From the NCBI RefSeq assembly GCF_020179475.1, contig NZ_JAILXZ010000001.1, positions 1,240,001-1,304,000 of the forward strand: 64,000 bases of DNA, in the 5' to 3' direction. The position numbers were made by a program, and so were the translations under genes. Under the pieces are notes generated by a model. That model searched no databases, was not told the origin of the DNA, and saw only the letters and a program-made list of their open reading frames with translations. The stretch is from Novosphingobium huizhouense. GTDB lineage: Bacteria > Pseudomonadota > Alphaproteobacteria > Sphingomonadales > Sphingomonadaceae. Positions 8,278-18,309 of the stretch are shown piece after piece; the stretch's first letter is position 1; every line of letters starts with the position of its first letter.

Positions 8278-9930
8278 ATGCCGAACCTGAGAGCGCTGCT
8301 GAGTTCGTTCAGCCTGCCGGCGCGGATGTCCGCGATCGCGCTGCTGATCGGCGCGCTGGTGGTGATCCCGGGCCTCTACGCCGAATACTCGCTGATCACC
8401 GTGCGCGAGGAGAACGAGCGCGCCGGATACGCCACGGCCGCGCTGCGGCAATACCTGGCGATGGGAACGACTTCGGAAGAGGTGGTGGCGCAAGTGCGCA
8501 GCGGTAAGGTTCGCGACGCTGCCTCGCGCCAGGCGGTGCTCGACACGCTCGAGGCACAGATCGCGCAGATCGACCAAGCGACCGCGGCCGAGATGGCGGT
8601 CATCGCCAAAGGCCGGTTCAGCGCCGATCGTGCCGCGCAGATGCAGCGCGAGGAAGACGGCCAGAAGGCCGGGACCGACCGCCTGCGGGCGATGAAGGCG
8701 CAAGCGTTGACCGGCCGCTTCGACGACGCCTGGTGGCGCCAGCTGCGGCTCGGCATCGCCAGCGAGGAATCCGAGGTGCGGGGCGCGCAGCAACGCGCCG
8801 TGGCCGCGCTCCAGCGCACCCAGCACGCCTTCTTCGCGATTTCGATGGTGCTGGTGATCGGCAGCATCGCGATCGCGCTGTGGGCAGGGGCCAACATCGT
8901 CACGCCGCTGCAGAGGCTGCTCAGTTCGACCCGACGCATCTCACGCGAGGATTACGGCATCGACCTGCCCGACGAGGGGCCGCGCGAATTTCGCGCTCTC
9001 AACCGCTCGTTCAATGCGATGGCGGCGCAAGTCGGCCGCTCGCAGGCCCGGCTGGTGCAGGTCAACCGGCGGCTCGAAGACGAAGTGCGGGCCCGCACCG
9101 CGGAACTCATGGCCGCCAACCAATCGCTGCGCGAACTCGACGATCGCCGCCGCGGCTTCATCGCCACCGCCGGGCACGAGCTGCGCACGCCGGTCGCGGT
9201 GCTGCGCGCGGACGCCGAGGTGGCCCTGCGCGAGCCGGCGCCAACGGTTCCGATGCTCCAGGCGAGCCTTGAGCGCATTACCCGCACGGCCGGGACGCTC
9301 GGCCGGCTGATCGAGGACATGCTGCGGCTGGCGCGCGCCGATGCGCCGGTGCTGTCCTACGAACGCAAGGCGGTCGACCTTGCCGATATCGTCGGCGAAA
9401 CGTTCGATGAGTTCCGCCCGGTGATCGAGGCGGACGGAGGCTCGATCACCGCTTCGCCTTCGGTCGAGCCCTTGCCGGTGCGGGTCGATCCGCTGCGCAT
9501 CCAGCAGGTCGTGCGGATCGTGCTCGACAACGCGGTCACGCACGGGGGCGATGAACTGTGCATCTGCGCGACCCTCTGGCGCGAGGACGGCTTTGCCTGC
9601 GTGCGCATTGCCGACTGTGGCGAGGGCATCGCGCCCGAACGGCTGGCCGGGCTGCTCGATCGCAGCCAGTGGCCGCGCCGCCGGACCGAGGATGGCCACG
9701 GCCTGGGCTTGACAATCGCTGCCACGATCATGGAAGCGCACGACGGATCGATCGCCATCGCGTCGCGGGCCTGCGTCGGCGCCGAGGTCACCCTGCGGTT
9801 GCCGTGCGCGGACCCGGCGGCCCCGCAAGACGACCCCCGGCTCTCGACTTCGCGCGAGGCCCGGCGTGGGGCGGTCTTCGGGGTCGGGCCCGAAGCGTCT
9901 GCGGTTCTAGCTAGGGAAGGGCAAAAGTAA
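8278..9930 (+). CDS. Membrane sensor histidine kinase
   Basis: 550 residues. Two membrane segments (about 16-38 and 183-204) flank a periplasmic sensing region of about 145 residues. HAMP, a coiled coil, HisKA and HATPase domains follow. The phosphorylation site is His300 in AGHELRTP; ATP-binding motifs are DNAVTHGG, DCGEGI and GHGLGL. The stop overlaps the ATG of the next gene (TAATG), so kinase and regulator are co-translated. The periplasmic region shows no metal-binding motif. The neighbouring Met/His-rich gene suggests a metal or envelope signal, which is inference only. Confidence 0.9.
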   Translation: MPNLRALLSSFSLPARMSAIALLIGALVVIPGLYAEYSLITVREENERAGYATAALRQYLAMGTTSEEVVAQVRSGKVRDAASRQAVLDTLEAQIAQIDQATAAEMAVIAKGRFSADRAAQMQREEDGQKAGTDRLRAMKAQALTGRFDDAWWRQLRLGIASEESEVRGAQQRAVAALQRTQHAFFAISMVLVIGSIAIALWAGANIVTPLQRLLSSTRRISREDYGIDLPDEGPREFRALNRSFNAMAAQVGRSQARLVQVNRRLEDEVRARTAELMAANQSLRELDDRRRGFIATAGHELRTPVAVLRADAEVALREPAPTVPMLQASLERITRTAGTLGRLIEDMLRLARADAPVLSYERKAVDLADIVGETFDEFRPVIEADGGSITASPSVEPLPVRVDPLRIQQVVRIVLDNAVTHGGDELCICATLWREDGFACVRIADCGEGIAPERLAGLLDRSQWPRRRTEDGHGLGLTIAATIMEAHDGSIAIASRACVGAEVTLRLPCADPAAPQDDPRLSTSREARRGAVFGVGPEASAVLAREGQK

Positions 9931-10628
9931 TGCGTCTGCTGATCGTCGAGGACGAACTGAAGCTCGCGGAGACGTTGTCGCGCGGGCTGGAAAGCGAGGG
10001 CTATCGCGTTAGCCATGCCGCGACCGGCCGCCAGGCGCTCGCGCTCGCCGCGGAAACCCGCTTCGATTTCGTCCTGCTCGACCTGATGCTGCCGGACATG
10101 AGCGGGTTCGACGTCGCCGAAACGCTGCGCGAGCGCGGCATCGTGGTCCCGGTGATCATGGTCACCGCGCTCGACGAGGTAAAGGACCGGGTCGCGGGCC
10201 TGCGCGCCGGCGCCGACGACTACATCGTCAAGCCCTTCGCGTTCGAGGAGCTGCTCGCCCGGATCGAGGCGGTGCTGCGCCGCGCCCAGCCCCAGGACGC
10301 CGGCAGCGGCAACCCGCTGGCGGCGGCGACCGGGCCGGTTTCGTTCGGCACGCTCACGATCGACCACGCCCGCAAGCAGGCAACGGTCGACGGCCAGCCG
10401 TTCACGCTGACCGCCAAGGAACTCGACCTGCTCACGCTGCTGGTGCTTTCGCCGGGCAAGGTCTTCTCGCGCCACGAGATCCTGCGCTCGGTGTGGACGC
10501 TGGACGACGATCCGCTGACCAACATCGTCGAGGTCTACATCAGCCGGCTGCGCCGCAAGCTCGACGGCTGCGGCGCGCAGATCGAGAACGTGCGCGGCTT
10601 CGGCTATCGGATCGCCGAAGCTGCCTGA
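9930..10628 (+). CDS. OmpR/PhoB-family response regulator
   Basis: 232 residues: an N-terminal receiver with the phospho-acceptor Asp51 in VLLDLMLPD and Lys in DYIVKPF, then a winged-helix DNA-binding domain (FTLTAKELDLL, RGFGYRI). It is the cognate partner of the kinase with which it shares one base (TAATG). The length and domain order are standard. The target is unknown; the convergent Met/His-rich gene ends 33 bases downstream and could be regulated by it only through its own promoter near 12030. Confidence 0.93.
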   Translation: MRLLIVEDELKLAETLSRGLESEGYRVSHAATGRQALALAAETRFDFVLLDLMLPDMSGFDVAETLRERGIVVPVIMVTALDEVKDRVAGLRAGADDYIVKPFAFEELLARIEAVLRRAQPQDAGSGNPLAAATGPVSFGTLTIDHARKQATVDGQPFTLTAKELDLLTLLVLSPGKVFSRHEILRSVWTLDDDPLTNIVEVYISRLRRKLDGCGAQIENVRGFGYRIAEAA

Positions 10629-10661
10629 CCGCCACCCGGCGCCGCGGCGGCGGCAGGGCGT

Positions 10662-12029
10662 TCAGCCGGTCACGCGCAGGCGGGTGAAGATCATGCCGCT
10701 GATCGGCTCGCCGCCATAGGCGGGCTTGAGCGCGGCCGGCAGGCCGATCGCGCTGATGAGACCGCCGAAGTCGAGCGAGACCTTGCCGATCGGCAGCGCG
10801 TGGTAGCCGCCGAGGCTGAGCTTGGAGACGTTGAACACGCGGCCTTCGAGCGGACCGCTGGCGAACAGTTCGCCCTTGTCGCCGTTCTCGCCCCGACCGA
10901 ACAGGGTCCAGCGACCGAGCTGGAGCGCGCTCTCGAGCAGGAAGGCGTTGGTCGGATGCCCGTGGTGGTCCTCGCCGCCGGTTGGCGCGTTGCGGCCCCA
11001 GGCGAAGGTGGTCTGGAGGTTGCGGCGCGGCCCCAGCGGCAGGTTCCAGGTGGCCGAGGCGGTGGTGCGGTGCACGTCCTCGTCCGGGTGAAGCGCTTCA
11101 GGGCTCTTGAGCAAGCCGTGGCTCACCTGCAGCGCGAGATTGGCGGTGGGGTTCCAGCTGACGCGCGCCGACCAGCTGTCGAACCGCGGGCGCTCGATGT
11201 CCCAGCGGTTCTCGTCGGGCTCACGCCCGGTGAACAGCGAGCCTTCGAGCTTCACCTTGCCCGCGACGATGCCCGCGGTGGCGACCCCGAAGGTAACGTG
11301 GGTCGAATCGAGCCAGTGATGCGACACCGGCGCCTCGGGGTTCGCCATCCCCGAAAACCGGTGCATGAACGTCGTCGGGCCGAGCGCAGGTTCGCCCGGC
11401 AGGCCGAAATAGACGAAGCCCGAGACGCCGTTGCCGAGCGGGTGGCTGTAGGTCGCGGCGAGTTCCATGAAGGCATCGTGCGGATGCTGGCGATCGACCA
11501 GCTCGGTGCGCCCGTCGGCGGTCTCCCCGGTTGCCAGCAGCAGCGGGTAGCCGCGCTTGCCCATCAGCGGATCGAGGCTGCCCATCGCGCGCAAGGTGAG
11601 CGTGCCACCGCCGAGCGGACGTTGCGCCATGCCCATCAGCATCGAGGAGACAAAGGCCTTGTCGTCGCCGCGCGGGCCGCCCTGCCAGTCCTGCACCAGC
11701 GTGGCATTGCCGTGGACCATGGTCGACCAGCCGCCGACGCGACCCATGATCGCCTGCATCGGCGCCGAATCGGGCTGCCAGGCGGTGCCCGAGCTGTCGC
11801 GCATCATTGTGTAGGCCCCGAGCGCGCCGACCATGCCCGCCATGTCGCCATGGTTCATCGCCGCGTGGTCGGGCACATCGTGGCCCATGGCGGCGTGGTC
11901 CATGGCGCCATGTTCCATCGCGTGTTGGTCCATCGCGCCATGGTCCTGCGCGCATGCGGGCGCGGCCGCGAGTGCGAGCGACAGGACGGGTGCCACGATC
12001 AGGCTGGTCCGCAAGGTGCATGCTCCCAT
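10662..12029 (-). CDS. Putative outer-membrane protein with Met/His-rich N-terminus
   Basis: 455 residues, function not established. A signal peptide ends near residue 27. Residues 30-66 then hold a run of His and Met (H30, M33, H36, M38, H40, M43, H45, M48, H50, H55, M58, H60, M63, M66), mostly as repeated (D/E)H-x-AM units. The rest alternates polar and hydrophobic residues with many aromatic strand ends, as in an outer-membrane beta-barrel. Met/His clusters of this kind bind copper or silver in proteins such as CopB, so a copper-related role is plausible but unproven. It is convergent with the two-component regulator. Confidence 0.7.
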   Translation of the reverse strand: MGACTLRTSLIVAPVLSLALAAAPACAQDHGAMDQHAMEHGAMDHAAMGHDVPDHAAMNHGDMAGMVGALGAYTMMRDSSGTAWQPDSAPMQAIMGRVGGWSTMVHGNATLVQDWQGGPRGDDKAFVSSMLMGMAQRPLGGGTLTLRAMGSLDPLMGKRGYPLLLATGETADGRTELVDRQHPHDAFMELAATYSHPLGNGVSGFVYFGLPGEPALGPTTFMHRFSGMANPEAPVSHHWLDSTHVTFGVATAGIVAGKVKLEGSLFTGREPDENRWDIERPRFDSWSARVSWNPTANLALQVSHGLLKSPEALHPDEDVHRTTASATWNLPLGPRRNLQTTFAWGRNAPTGGEDHHGHPTNAFLLESALQLGRWTLFGRGENGDKGELFASGPLEGRVFNVSKLSLGGYHALPIGKVSLDFGGLISAIGLPAALKPAYGGEPISGMIFTRLRVTG

Positions 12030-12124
12030 TTGAGGCCAAGTATCGGGCGCAACTGGACAAGTCGCACCCGCCCGTCAAGCGCGGGGTGCTTCGACGGGCG
12101 GGCGCCGCGCACCGGGCTGGACAG

Positions 12125-12637
12125 TCAGCCCTTTACCTGGACCGGCAGCCCGGCAACCATCAGCACCACCTCTGCCGCCACTGCCGCGACATGCTGGTTG
12201 AGGCGGCCTGCTTCGTCGCGGAAGCGCCGGGCGAGCGCATTGTCGGGCACGATTCCGAGGCCGACCTCGTTGGCGATGAGGACCAGCGGGACCTGCAATT
12301 TCTCGATCGAGAGCGCCAACGCAGTGCGGGCGGGCGCGGGATCGTGGCCGCCCAGCATCAGGTTGGACAGCCACAGCGTCAGGCAGTCGACCAGCACTGC
12401 ATCGGCCCGCAGGGCAGCGTGCGCGATGGCGCCCGGCAGGTCGAGCGGCGCCTCGAGCGTCGACCAGCATTCGCCACGGTCGGCGCGATGGCGCGCGATG
12501 CGTTCGGCCATTTCGTCGTCCCCGGCCTCTGCCGTCGCGATGTAGACGAGCCGCCGGCCCAGCGCCTCGCAGCGCGCTTGCGCATAGGCGCTCTTGCCCG
12601 AGCGCGCGCCGCCCAGCACGAACAGCGTGCGCGTCAT
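12125..12637 (-). CDS. cobU: Bifunctional adenosylcobinamide kinase / cobinamide-phosphate guanylyltransferase
   Basis: 170 residues. It phosphorylates adenosylcobinamide and then transfers GMP to make AdoCbi-GDP, preparing the lower-ligand attachment. The P-loop GGARSGKS (9-16), the guanylylated His in RIARHR (His50) and NEVGLGIVP are visible. Length matches the family. Its ATG overlaps the cobQ stop (ATGA). It is the last gene of the leftward cobalamin operon that begins with btuB. CobU is also used for cobinamide salvage, in line with a locus devoted to late steps. Confidence 0.93.
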   Translation of the reverse strand: MTRTLFVLGGARSGKSAYAQARCEALGRRLVYIATAEAGDDEMAERIARHRADRGECWSTLEAPLDLPGAIAHAALRADAVLVDCLTLWLSNLMLGGHDPAPARTALALSIEKLQVPLVLIANEVGLGIVPDNALARRFRDEAGRLNQHVAAVAAEVVLMVAGLPVQVKG

Positions 12638-14091
12638 GCCCGCCCCCGGGCAAGCGCGATCATCCGCTCGAGGTCGAGATGCTTTTCGAGCGCGTCGGCA
12701 AGCTGGTCGAGCGCGGCGTCGACCAGGCGGGCGTGGTCGTGCCCGTCGCTGCGTGCGGCAATGCGCTGCAGCAGTCGGGCGCGCAGCGCGGGGCCACCCA
12801 GCAATCCGTGGCAATATGTCCCGATGACCCGGCCGTCGGCGCTGACGGCGCCTTCCGCGCCGCGGTCGTCGAGCTGCGCGAACGGGCGGGCGCAGTCCGG
12901 CCCTGCGGTTGTGCCCATGTGCATCTCGTACCCGTCGAACCGAGCGCCGAGCGCTATGCCCGAGACGCGGCGCAGCGCCTTGCGCGGCCCGAGCTCGGTG
13001 CGGACATCGAGCAGCCCGAGGCCGGCGCAGCCGCCGGGCGCGCCTTCGATTCCGAGCGGGTCGGCCAGCTCGCGCCCGAGCATCTGGTATCCGCCGCAAA
13101 TGCCCAGCACCATGCCGCCGCGGCGATGGTGATGGAGAATGTCGATGTCCCAGCCCTGTTCGCGCACGAAGGCGAGGTCGGCGGCGGTGGCCTTCGTCCC
13201 CGGCAGGACGACGAGATCCGCGGCGAGCGGAATCTGCTGCCCCGGGGGGACCATCACCAGTTCGACTTCGGGCTCGCTGCGCAGCGGGTCGAGATCGTCG
13301 AAGTTGGCGATGCGCGGCAACATCGGGCAGGCGACCAGCCGCCGCGCGGCGTCGCGGCGTCTATCGCGCTCAAGGACCACAGCGTCCTCGCTCGGCAGGC
13401 TGGCGATGCAGGGCAGCCATGGCACGACCCCCAGGCCCGGCCAACCCGACAATTGCTCGATCGCGGCATAGCCATCGGCGAAGAGCGCGCGGTCGCCCCG
13501 GAACTTGTTGACGATGAAGCCGCGGATCATCGCCGCATCGGCCGGATCGAGCACGGCTCGCGTACCCACCAGCGAGGCGATCACCCCGCCGCGGTCGATG
13601 TCGCCGACCAGCACGACCGGGACCTGCGCCGCGCGGGCGAATCCCATGTTGGCGATGTCCCCGGCCCGCAGGTTGATCTCGGCCGGTGATCCGGCGCCTT
13701 CGATCACGACGAGATCGCAGCGCGCCTCGAGCCGGCTCCAGCTTTCGAGGACTTCGGGCAGCAGGCTTCGCCGCCCTTCGCGAAAGCCGGATGCGCCGAG
13801 CCGCCCGCGCACCTTGCCGTGGACGACGAGCTGCGAGGTGTGGTCCGCCTCGGGCTTGAGCAGCACCGGGTTCATGTCGGTGTGTAGTTCGGCGCGCGCA
13901 GCGAGCGCCTGCAACGCCTGCGCGCGCCCGATCTCGCCTCCGTCGGCCGTGACGGCGGCATTGTTCGACATGTTCTGCGGCTTGAACGGCAGCACCTTCA
14001 GCCCGCGATTGGCGGAGGCGCGGCACAGCCCTGCTACCAGCACCGACTTGCCGACGTCCGATCCCGTTCCCTGAAGCATCAGCCCTGCCAT
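12634..14091 (-). CDS. cobQ: Cobyric acid synthase (glutamine-hydrolysing)
   Basis: 485 residues. It amidates side chains b, d, e and g of adenosylcobyrinic acid a,c-diamide. The N-terminal ATP-binding domain opens with [11 protein letters not shown], a P-loop variant typical of the family. The C-terminal class I glutamine amidotransferase domain has the nucleophile in GICGGYQML and the His in GTYCHGLL. The length is as expected. Overlaps with cbiB upstream (13 bases) and cobU downstream (4 bases) show tight coupling in the operon. Confidence 0.95.
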   Translation of the reverse strand: MAGLMLQGTGSDVGKSVLVAGLCRASANRGLKVLPFKPQNMSNNAAVTADGGEIGRAQALQALAARAELHTDMNPVLLKPEADHTSQLVVHGKVRGRLGASGFREGRRSLLPEVLESWSRLEARCDLVVIEGAGSPAEINLRAGDIANMGFARAAQVPVVLVGDIDRGGVIASLVGTRAVLDPADAAMIRGFIVNKFRGDRALFADGYAAIEQLSGWPGLGVVPWLPCIASLPSEDAVVLERDRRRDAARRLVACPMLPRIANFDDLDPLRSEPEVELVMVPPGQQIPLAADLVVLPGTKATAADLAFVREQGWDIDILHHHRRGGMVLGICGGYQMLGRELADPLGIEGAPGGCAGLGLLDVRTELGPRKALRRVSGIALGARFDGYEMHMGTTAGPDCARPFAQLDDRGAEGAVSADGRVIGTYCHGLLGGPALRARLLQRIAARSDGHDHARLVDAALDQLADALEKHLDLERMIALARGRA

Positions 14092-15014
14092 GCCACTCCC
14101 CCTGCGATCAGCCAGCCGAGCAGGCAGGCGCGGTGATAGACCCGGCGCGCGCGCGTCATTGCCCGACCGTCGGCTTCTCCGCCTTGCCCGATCCAGGGCT
14201 TGTCGGCGACAACGCCGTCATAGCTTGCCGGACCTGCCAGGCGAACGCCCAGGACGCCTGCCATCGCCGCTTCGGGCCAGCCGGCGTTGGGCGAAGCGTG
14301 GCGGTGGGCGTGAGCGAGGCAGATGCGCCAGCCACCTAGGCCGGCGAGGCAGATCAGCAGCGCCGACAGCCGCGCGGGGACGAAGTTCATCGCATCGTCG
14401 AGCCGCGCCGCGGCCCAACCGAAGTCGCGATATGGCGCGTCCTTGTGCCCGATCAGGCTGTCGGCCGTGTTGACCGCCTTCAGCGTCCAGATACCCGGCA
14501 GGCCCGCCACCATCAGCCAGAACAGCGGAGCGACAACGCCGTCGCAGAAGCTTTCGGCAAGGCTTTCGATCCCTGCCCGCGCGACCCCTGCCTCGTCGAG
14601 CGACAGGGTGTCGCGGCCGACGATCAGGCCTACGGCCTGCCGCGCCTCGTCGAGCCTGCCCTCGCGCAAGTGGTCGATGACCGGTGCGACGTGCTGGTCG
14701 AGGCTGCGTTGCGCGAGCGCCGGCCAGGCCAGCAGCGACAGCACGATCCACGAGCGGCTGCCGGCGACCGTACCGGCCAGCTGCGCAAGGCCGAGGCTCG
14801 CCCCGACCGCGGTGCCGACAAGCACGACCACCGTGGCAACGCCGCCTGCCCTTCGCGCTGCGTCAGGCGAGGTGCGCTGGTTCCAGCGCGCATCACAGAT
14901 CGCGATGATCCGCGCGAACATGCCGACCGGGTGGCCGATCCGCGCATAAAGCGCCCGCGGCCAGCCGAACGCCGCATCGAGCACCAGCGCGGGAAGGGCG
15001 ACCGGCTCAGCCAA
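14079..15014 (-). CDS. cbiB: Adenosylcobinamide-phosphate synthase CbiB
   Basis: 311-residue inner-membrane protein that attaches the aminopropanol (phosphate) linker to cobyric acid. Four to five hydrophobic segments are visible; the family signature falls in [20 protein letters not shown] and [11 protein letters not shown]. No ATG or GTG gives the expected N-terminus. A TTG at 15014 does ([17 protein letters not shown]) and is preceded by GGAG at five bases' spacing, so TTG is chosen; it overlaps the cobD stop by eight bases. An upstream ATG at 15089 would add residues unlike the family. Confidence 0.88.
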   Translation of the reverse strand: MAEPVALPALVLDAAFGWPRALYARIGHPVGMFARIIAICDARWNQRTSPDAARRAGGVATVVVLVGTAVGASLGLAQLAGTVAGSRSWIVLSLLAWPALAQRSLDQHVAPVIDHLREGRLDEARQAVGLIVGRDTLSLDEAGVARAGIESLAESFCDGVVAPLFWLMVAGLPGIWTLKAVNTADSLIGHKDAPYRDFGWAAARLDDAMNFVPARLSALLICLAGLGGWRICLAHAHRHASPNAGWPEAAMAGVLGVRLAGPASYDGVVADKPWIGQGGEADGRAMTRARRVYHRACLLGWLIAGGVAWQG

Positions 15015-15987
15015 GCGCGCGCTCCAGCCGGTCGCGCGCCGCGCGGTTCGCCGGGAGCCCGATCCGCAGCAGGTCGGGCCGGTCGGCAAAGGGTCGCGTC
15101 AGGATGCGCCGGCGTGCCAGCCGGTCGAACAGGGCGGGCGCCTGCGGCGTCACGATCAGGCGGAACAGCGGACAGGAGCCGCGGGTGGGAAATCCACGGC
15201 GCGCCAGCATCGCATCGAGGCGCGCGGCCGAGGCGGCGAGCTGGCGCTGCGCCTGCTCGATCCAGGCACGATCGGCGTAGGCGGCCCGCCCTAGCCGGAT
15301 CGCGGCGGAATGGACCGGCCAGTCGCCGAGCAGCGCGCGCAGCGCGGCGGCGAGCAGCGGCGGGGCGACGACGAAGCCGAGCCGCAACCCGGCAAGGCCG
15401 AAGAACTTGCCAAACGAGCGCAGCACGATGAGCCGGCGCTCGGCGTCGACGAGAGGGGCGAGGCTGGCGCGCGGGTCGCAATCGGCGAAGGCTTCGTCCA
15501 GGATCAGCCAGCCGCCGTGCCGTTCCTGATGCGCGAGCACGGCGTGCAGCCGGTCTGTCCCGAGTGCTTCGCCATCCGGGTTGTTCGGGTGGCCGAGGAC
15601 CAGCGCGGTGGCGCGGCCGGGCAGGGCATCGAGCGACAGGCACGGCTCTGCCCGGGCGAAGGCGGTCCGATAGGTGCCGTAGCAGGGCGGGCGGTAGAGC
15701 CCCGGCAACTCCAGGATCCGGCCGATCAGGCGCAGCGCCGATTCGCTGCCCGCCACCGCGACGCAATGCGCGCGGTCGCAGCCGAAATGGCGCGCCGCCA
15801 CGGTTTCGAGAGCTTCGAGCTCCGCCGGTTCGGGCAGGCGGTGCCAATCGATCGAGAGGTCGCCGGGCGCCCGCCAGGGCAGCGGATTGATGCCGGTCGA
15901 GAGGTCGAGCCAGGCGGAAGGTTCGCCGCCGAAGCGCGCGCAGGCTGCGCCGAGGCGTCCTCCGTGATGCACGAAGTCGGCGGTCAC
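15007..15987 (-). CDS. cobD: Threonine-phosphate decarboxylase (PLP enzyme)
   Basis: 326 residues; produces (R)-1-amino-2-propanol phosphate, the linker that CbiB attaches. It is a fold-type I aminotransferase relative: GSESALRLIGR binds PLP phosphate, LGHPNNPDG and LDEAFADCDP are conserved, and the Schiff-base lysine is in RSFGKFFGLAGLRLGF. The GTG start overlaps the cobS stop (GTGA). The frame is open far upstream to 17052, but that part belongs to other genes. This is CobD in Salmonella naming and CobC in Pseudomonas naming. No threonine kinase (PduX-type) gene is in the window. Confidence 0.92.
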   Translation of the reverse strand: MTADFVHHGGRLGAACARFGGEPSAWLDLSTGINPLPWRAPGDLSIDWHRLPEPAELEALETVAARHFGCDRAHCVAVAGSESALRLIGRILELPGLYRPPCYGTYRTAFARAEPCLSLDALPGRATALVLGHPNNPDGEALGTDRLHAVLAHQERHGGWLILDEAFADCDPRASLAPLVDAERRLIVLRSFGKFFGLAGLRLGFVVAPPLLAAALRALLGDWPVHSAAIRLGRAAYADRAWIEQAQRQLAASAARLDAMLARRGFPTRGSCPLFRLIVTPQAPALFDRLARRRILTRPFADRPDLLRIGLPANRAARDRLERALG

Positions 15988-16709
15988 GGCGTCAGCACCA
16001 GGGCCAGCAGCGCCGCAGTCTCGACCAGCTCGATCCCGGCACCGTGGCCGTCTCCCGAAAGTCCACCGATTCGCGCACGCAACCACAGCGGCCAGAGCAG
16101 CAGCGCGGGCAGGGCGGCGAGCAGGACCGGCGCGAGTAGCCAGGCGGCGAGGCTCCAGCCGACGAGCCATGCCACCAGCACTGCGGCTCCGGCGCGCTGC
16201 GCGAACAGGGTGCCCAGTCCTTCGTGCAGCGGGGGCAGCACGCGCACCCAGACCAGCGGGCCGATCCGGCCCAGCACCGGGACCAGCGCCAGCGCCAGCA
16301 CCTCCCTTGCCGTTGTGCAGGAGGCAAGGATCAGCGCGAGCAGCACGAGCTTGGCGAGCAGCTGCAGCGCAATGGCGATCGCTCCGAACGCGCCCAGGTG
16401 CGGATCGGCAAGCACCGCGCGCTGGCGCGCCGGGTCGCGATGGGCGGCGCCGGCCGCGTCGACGATGTCGCCCAGCCCGTCGAGGTGAAGACCGCCCGTC
16501 ATGCCCACCCAAGCCGCGAGCGCGAGCAGCGCGCCGAGCGCGGGATCGCGCATCGCGCCGAGCGACCCGGCTCCGGCCACGGCCAGCCCAACCGCCGCGC
16601 CCGCGAGCGGGAACCAGCGGATCGCCTTGCCGAAGTCTGCCTGCGAGGCGGTGACGGTCGGCAGGGGCAGGCGCGTGAGGAATTGCAAGGCGACGATCAG
16701 CGCGGTCAT
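15984..16709 (-). CDS. cobS: Cobalamin synthase (adenosylcobinamide-GDP ribazoletransferase)
   Basis: 241-residue polytopic membrane enzyme that joins AdoCbi-GDP to alpha-ribazole or its phosphate. The family motif GGLHLDGLGDIVDA with its conserved Asp residues is present, as is the start LQFLTRLPLP. About six hydrophobic segments follow. The ATG at 16709 overlaps the stop of the phosphatase gene (ATGA) and is preferred over an in-frame ATG at 16778, since the family begins at this point. Confidence 0.93.
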   Translation of the reverse strand: MTALIVALQFLTRLPLPTVTASQADFGKAIRWFPLAGAAVGLAVAGAGSLGAMRDPALGALLALAAWVGMTGGLHLDGLGDIVDAAGAAHRDPARQRAVLADPHLGAFGAIAIALQLLAKLVLLALILASCTTAREVLALALVPVLGRIGPLVWVRVLPPLHEGLGTLFAQRAGAAVLVAWLVGWSLAAWLLAPVLLAALPALLLWPLWLRARIGGLSGDGHGAGIELVETAALLALVLTP

Positions 16710-17296
16710 CGCATCGCGCCCGAATGCAGGCGGACGATCTGGCCCGATGGCGGCGCCCCGGCTTCGGCTGCCGGCCATATGCGCAGCCCAAGCAGCGCGG
16801 CATAAGGCAGGTCGAAGGCCCAGACCTGCCGGAAATCGAGGCCCGTGACCGCTGCGACTGCCGCGCGCATCGCGCCGCCGTGGGTGACCACCAGCGCGTC
16901 ATCGGGAAGATCGCAAAGCGCTGCGGCGACCCGCGCGCACAAGGCCGACCATCGCTCGCCGCGGGGCGGGGGGCACGCTTCGGGATCGTTCCAGAACCGG
17001 GACAGCGCTTCGGCCGGCAGGTTCTCGGGCGCAAGGCCGTCCCAATCGCCAAAGTCGAGTTCGCGCCAGCGCGAATCGATCGTCAAGGCGAGGCCACGCT
17101 GCTGGGCGAGCGTCTGCGCGCCTGTGCGCGCGCGCTGCAAGTCCGAGCTGACGATGCAGGACATCGCGAGGCCTGCAGGCACCGCGCCGCCGAGGCCCCC
17201 TGCCGGGTCTGCGGCGGGCTCGTCGCGATGGCCGAGCAGCAGCCCTGCGCGACGCGGCGGGCCATGGCGCAGGAGGTGGATGGTCCTGCCGTTCAT
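16706..17296 (-). CDS. cobC: Histidine phosphatase family protein, probable alpha-ribazole phosphatase
   Basis: 196 residues. The catalytic RHG motif (LLRHGPP) is near the N-terminus, a conserved acidic segment (RELDFGDWDG) follows, and a second His lies in VVTHGGAM. Placement between cobT and cobS, with four-base overlaps on both sides, points to dephosphorylation of alpha-ribazole 5'-phosphate or of cobalamin 5'-phosphate. The phosphatase fold is clear from the motifs; the exact substrate is inferred from the position. Confidence 0.87.
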   Translation of the reverse strand: MNGRTIHLLRHGPPRRAGLLLGHRDEPAADPAGGLGGAVPAGLAMSCIVSSDLQRARTGAQTLAQQRGLALTIDSRWRELDFGDWDGLAPENLPAEALSRFWNDPEACPPPRGERWSALCARVAAALCDLPDDALVVTHGGAMRAAVAAVTGLDFRQVWAFDLPYAALLGLRIWPAAEAGAPPSGQIVRLHSGAMR

Positions 17297-18309
17297 GGCA
17301 CCTGCGCCACCGCGGCCTCGGCGAACGTCGCCATGCCATCGTGCGCGGCAAGCGCGGCGCGCACGATCGGAACCGCCACCGCCGCACCCGACGCTTCCCC
17401 CAGGCGCATGTCGAGCCGCAGCAGGGGTTCCACGCCGAACCGCTCGAGCAGCCGCGCGTGGGCCTGCTCGGCCGAGCAATGTCCGGCGAGGCAGTGGGCG
17501 AGGAAGTTTGCGCGCACGGCGACGAGGGGGGCGATGCTGGCGCAGCAGATGAAGCCGTCGAGCATCACCGGGATGCGCAGCATGCGTGCGGCGAGGATCG
17601 CGCCCGCCATTGCTGCCAGCTCGCGTCCACCCAGGTGGCGCAGGGTTTCGAACGGAGACGTGCATCGCACCCGGTGCGTCGCCAGCGCGGTCTCGACGAT
17701 GGCGATCTTCCGCGCGACGCCCTCGTCGTCGAGACCGCTGCCCCGGCCGCACCAGTCGCGCGCGCTGCCGCCCAGCGCCTGCACGCACAGCGCTGCGGCA
17801 GGGGTGGTGTTGCCGATGCCCATTTCCCCCACCAGCAGCAGATGGAGATCGGACGCGACCGTCGCCGCTCCGGCGTTGATCGCGGCGAGGCATTCGGCAG
17901 ACGACATCGCCGGGCCCTGCGCGATGTCTGCGGTCGGCCGCTCGAGGTCGAGCGCGACGACCTCGAGCGATGCGCCCGCGGTGCGGACGAACTGGTTGAT
18001 CGCCGCGCCGCCGGAACGGAAGTTCGCTACCATCTGTGCCGTTACCTCGGGAGGGAAGGCGCTGACCCCGTGCCGCGCGACGCCGTGGTTGCCCGCGAAG
18101 ACCACCGCCTTGACCCGTTCGAGCACCGGCCTCGGATGGCCTTGCCAGCCGGCCATGAAAGCCGCGATTTCCTCGAGCCGGCCGAGCGCACCGGCCGGCT
18201 TGGTGAGCAGTGCCTGTCGTTCGTGCGCGAGCGCGATCGAGCCGGCATCGGGGGCGGGCAGCGCCGCGAGGGCCGCTGCGAACGCCTCCGCGTCGTCGAA
18301 CCGGATCAT
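17293..18309 (-). CDS. cobT: Nicotinate-nucleotide:dimethylbenzimidazole phosphoribosyltransferase
   Basis: 338 residues. It transfers phosphoribose from nicotinate mononucleotide to the lower-ligand base, giving alpha-ribazole phosphate. It carries FAGNHGVA, the loop GEMGIGNTT and the catalytic Glu in RLGEASGA. The start at 18309 follows the family length and overlaps the DUF1636 gene by four bases. No bluB-like gene for making dimethylbenzimidazole is visible here, so the base must come from elsewhere in the genome or from outside. Confidence 0.94.
   Translation of the reverse strand: MIRFDDAEAFAAALAALPAPDAGSIALAHERQALLTKPAGALGRLEEIAAFMAGWQGHPRPVLERVKAVVFAGNHGVARHGVSAFPPEVTAQMVANFRSGGAAINQFVRTAGASLEVVALDLERPTADIAQGPAMSSAECLAAINAGAATVASDLHLLLVGEMGIGNTTPAAALCVQALGGSARDWCGRGSGLDDEGVARKIAIVETALATHRVRCTSPFETLRHLGGRELAAMAGAILAARMLRIPVMLDGFICCASIAPLVAVRANFLAHCLAGHCSAEQAHARLLERFGVEPLLRLDMRLGEASGAAVAVPIVRAALAAHDGMATFAEAAVAQVP

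Noticed and set aside
15007..17052. A single 681-residue protein covering cobD and upstream DNA
   Set aside because: CobS and CobC occupy the upstream part in other frames with overlapping starts and stops; only 15007-15987 is PLP-enzyme-like.
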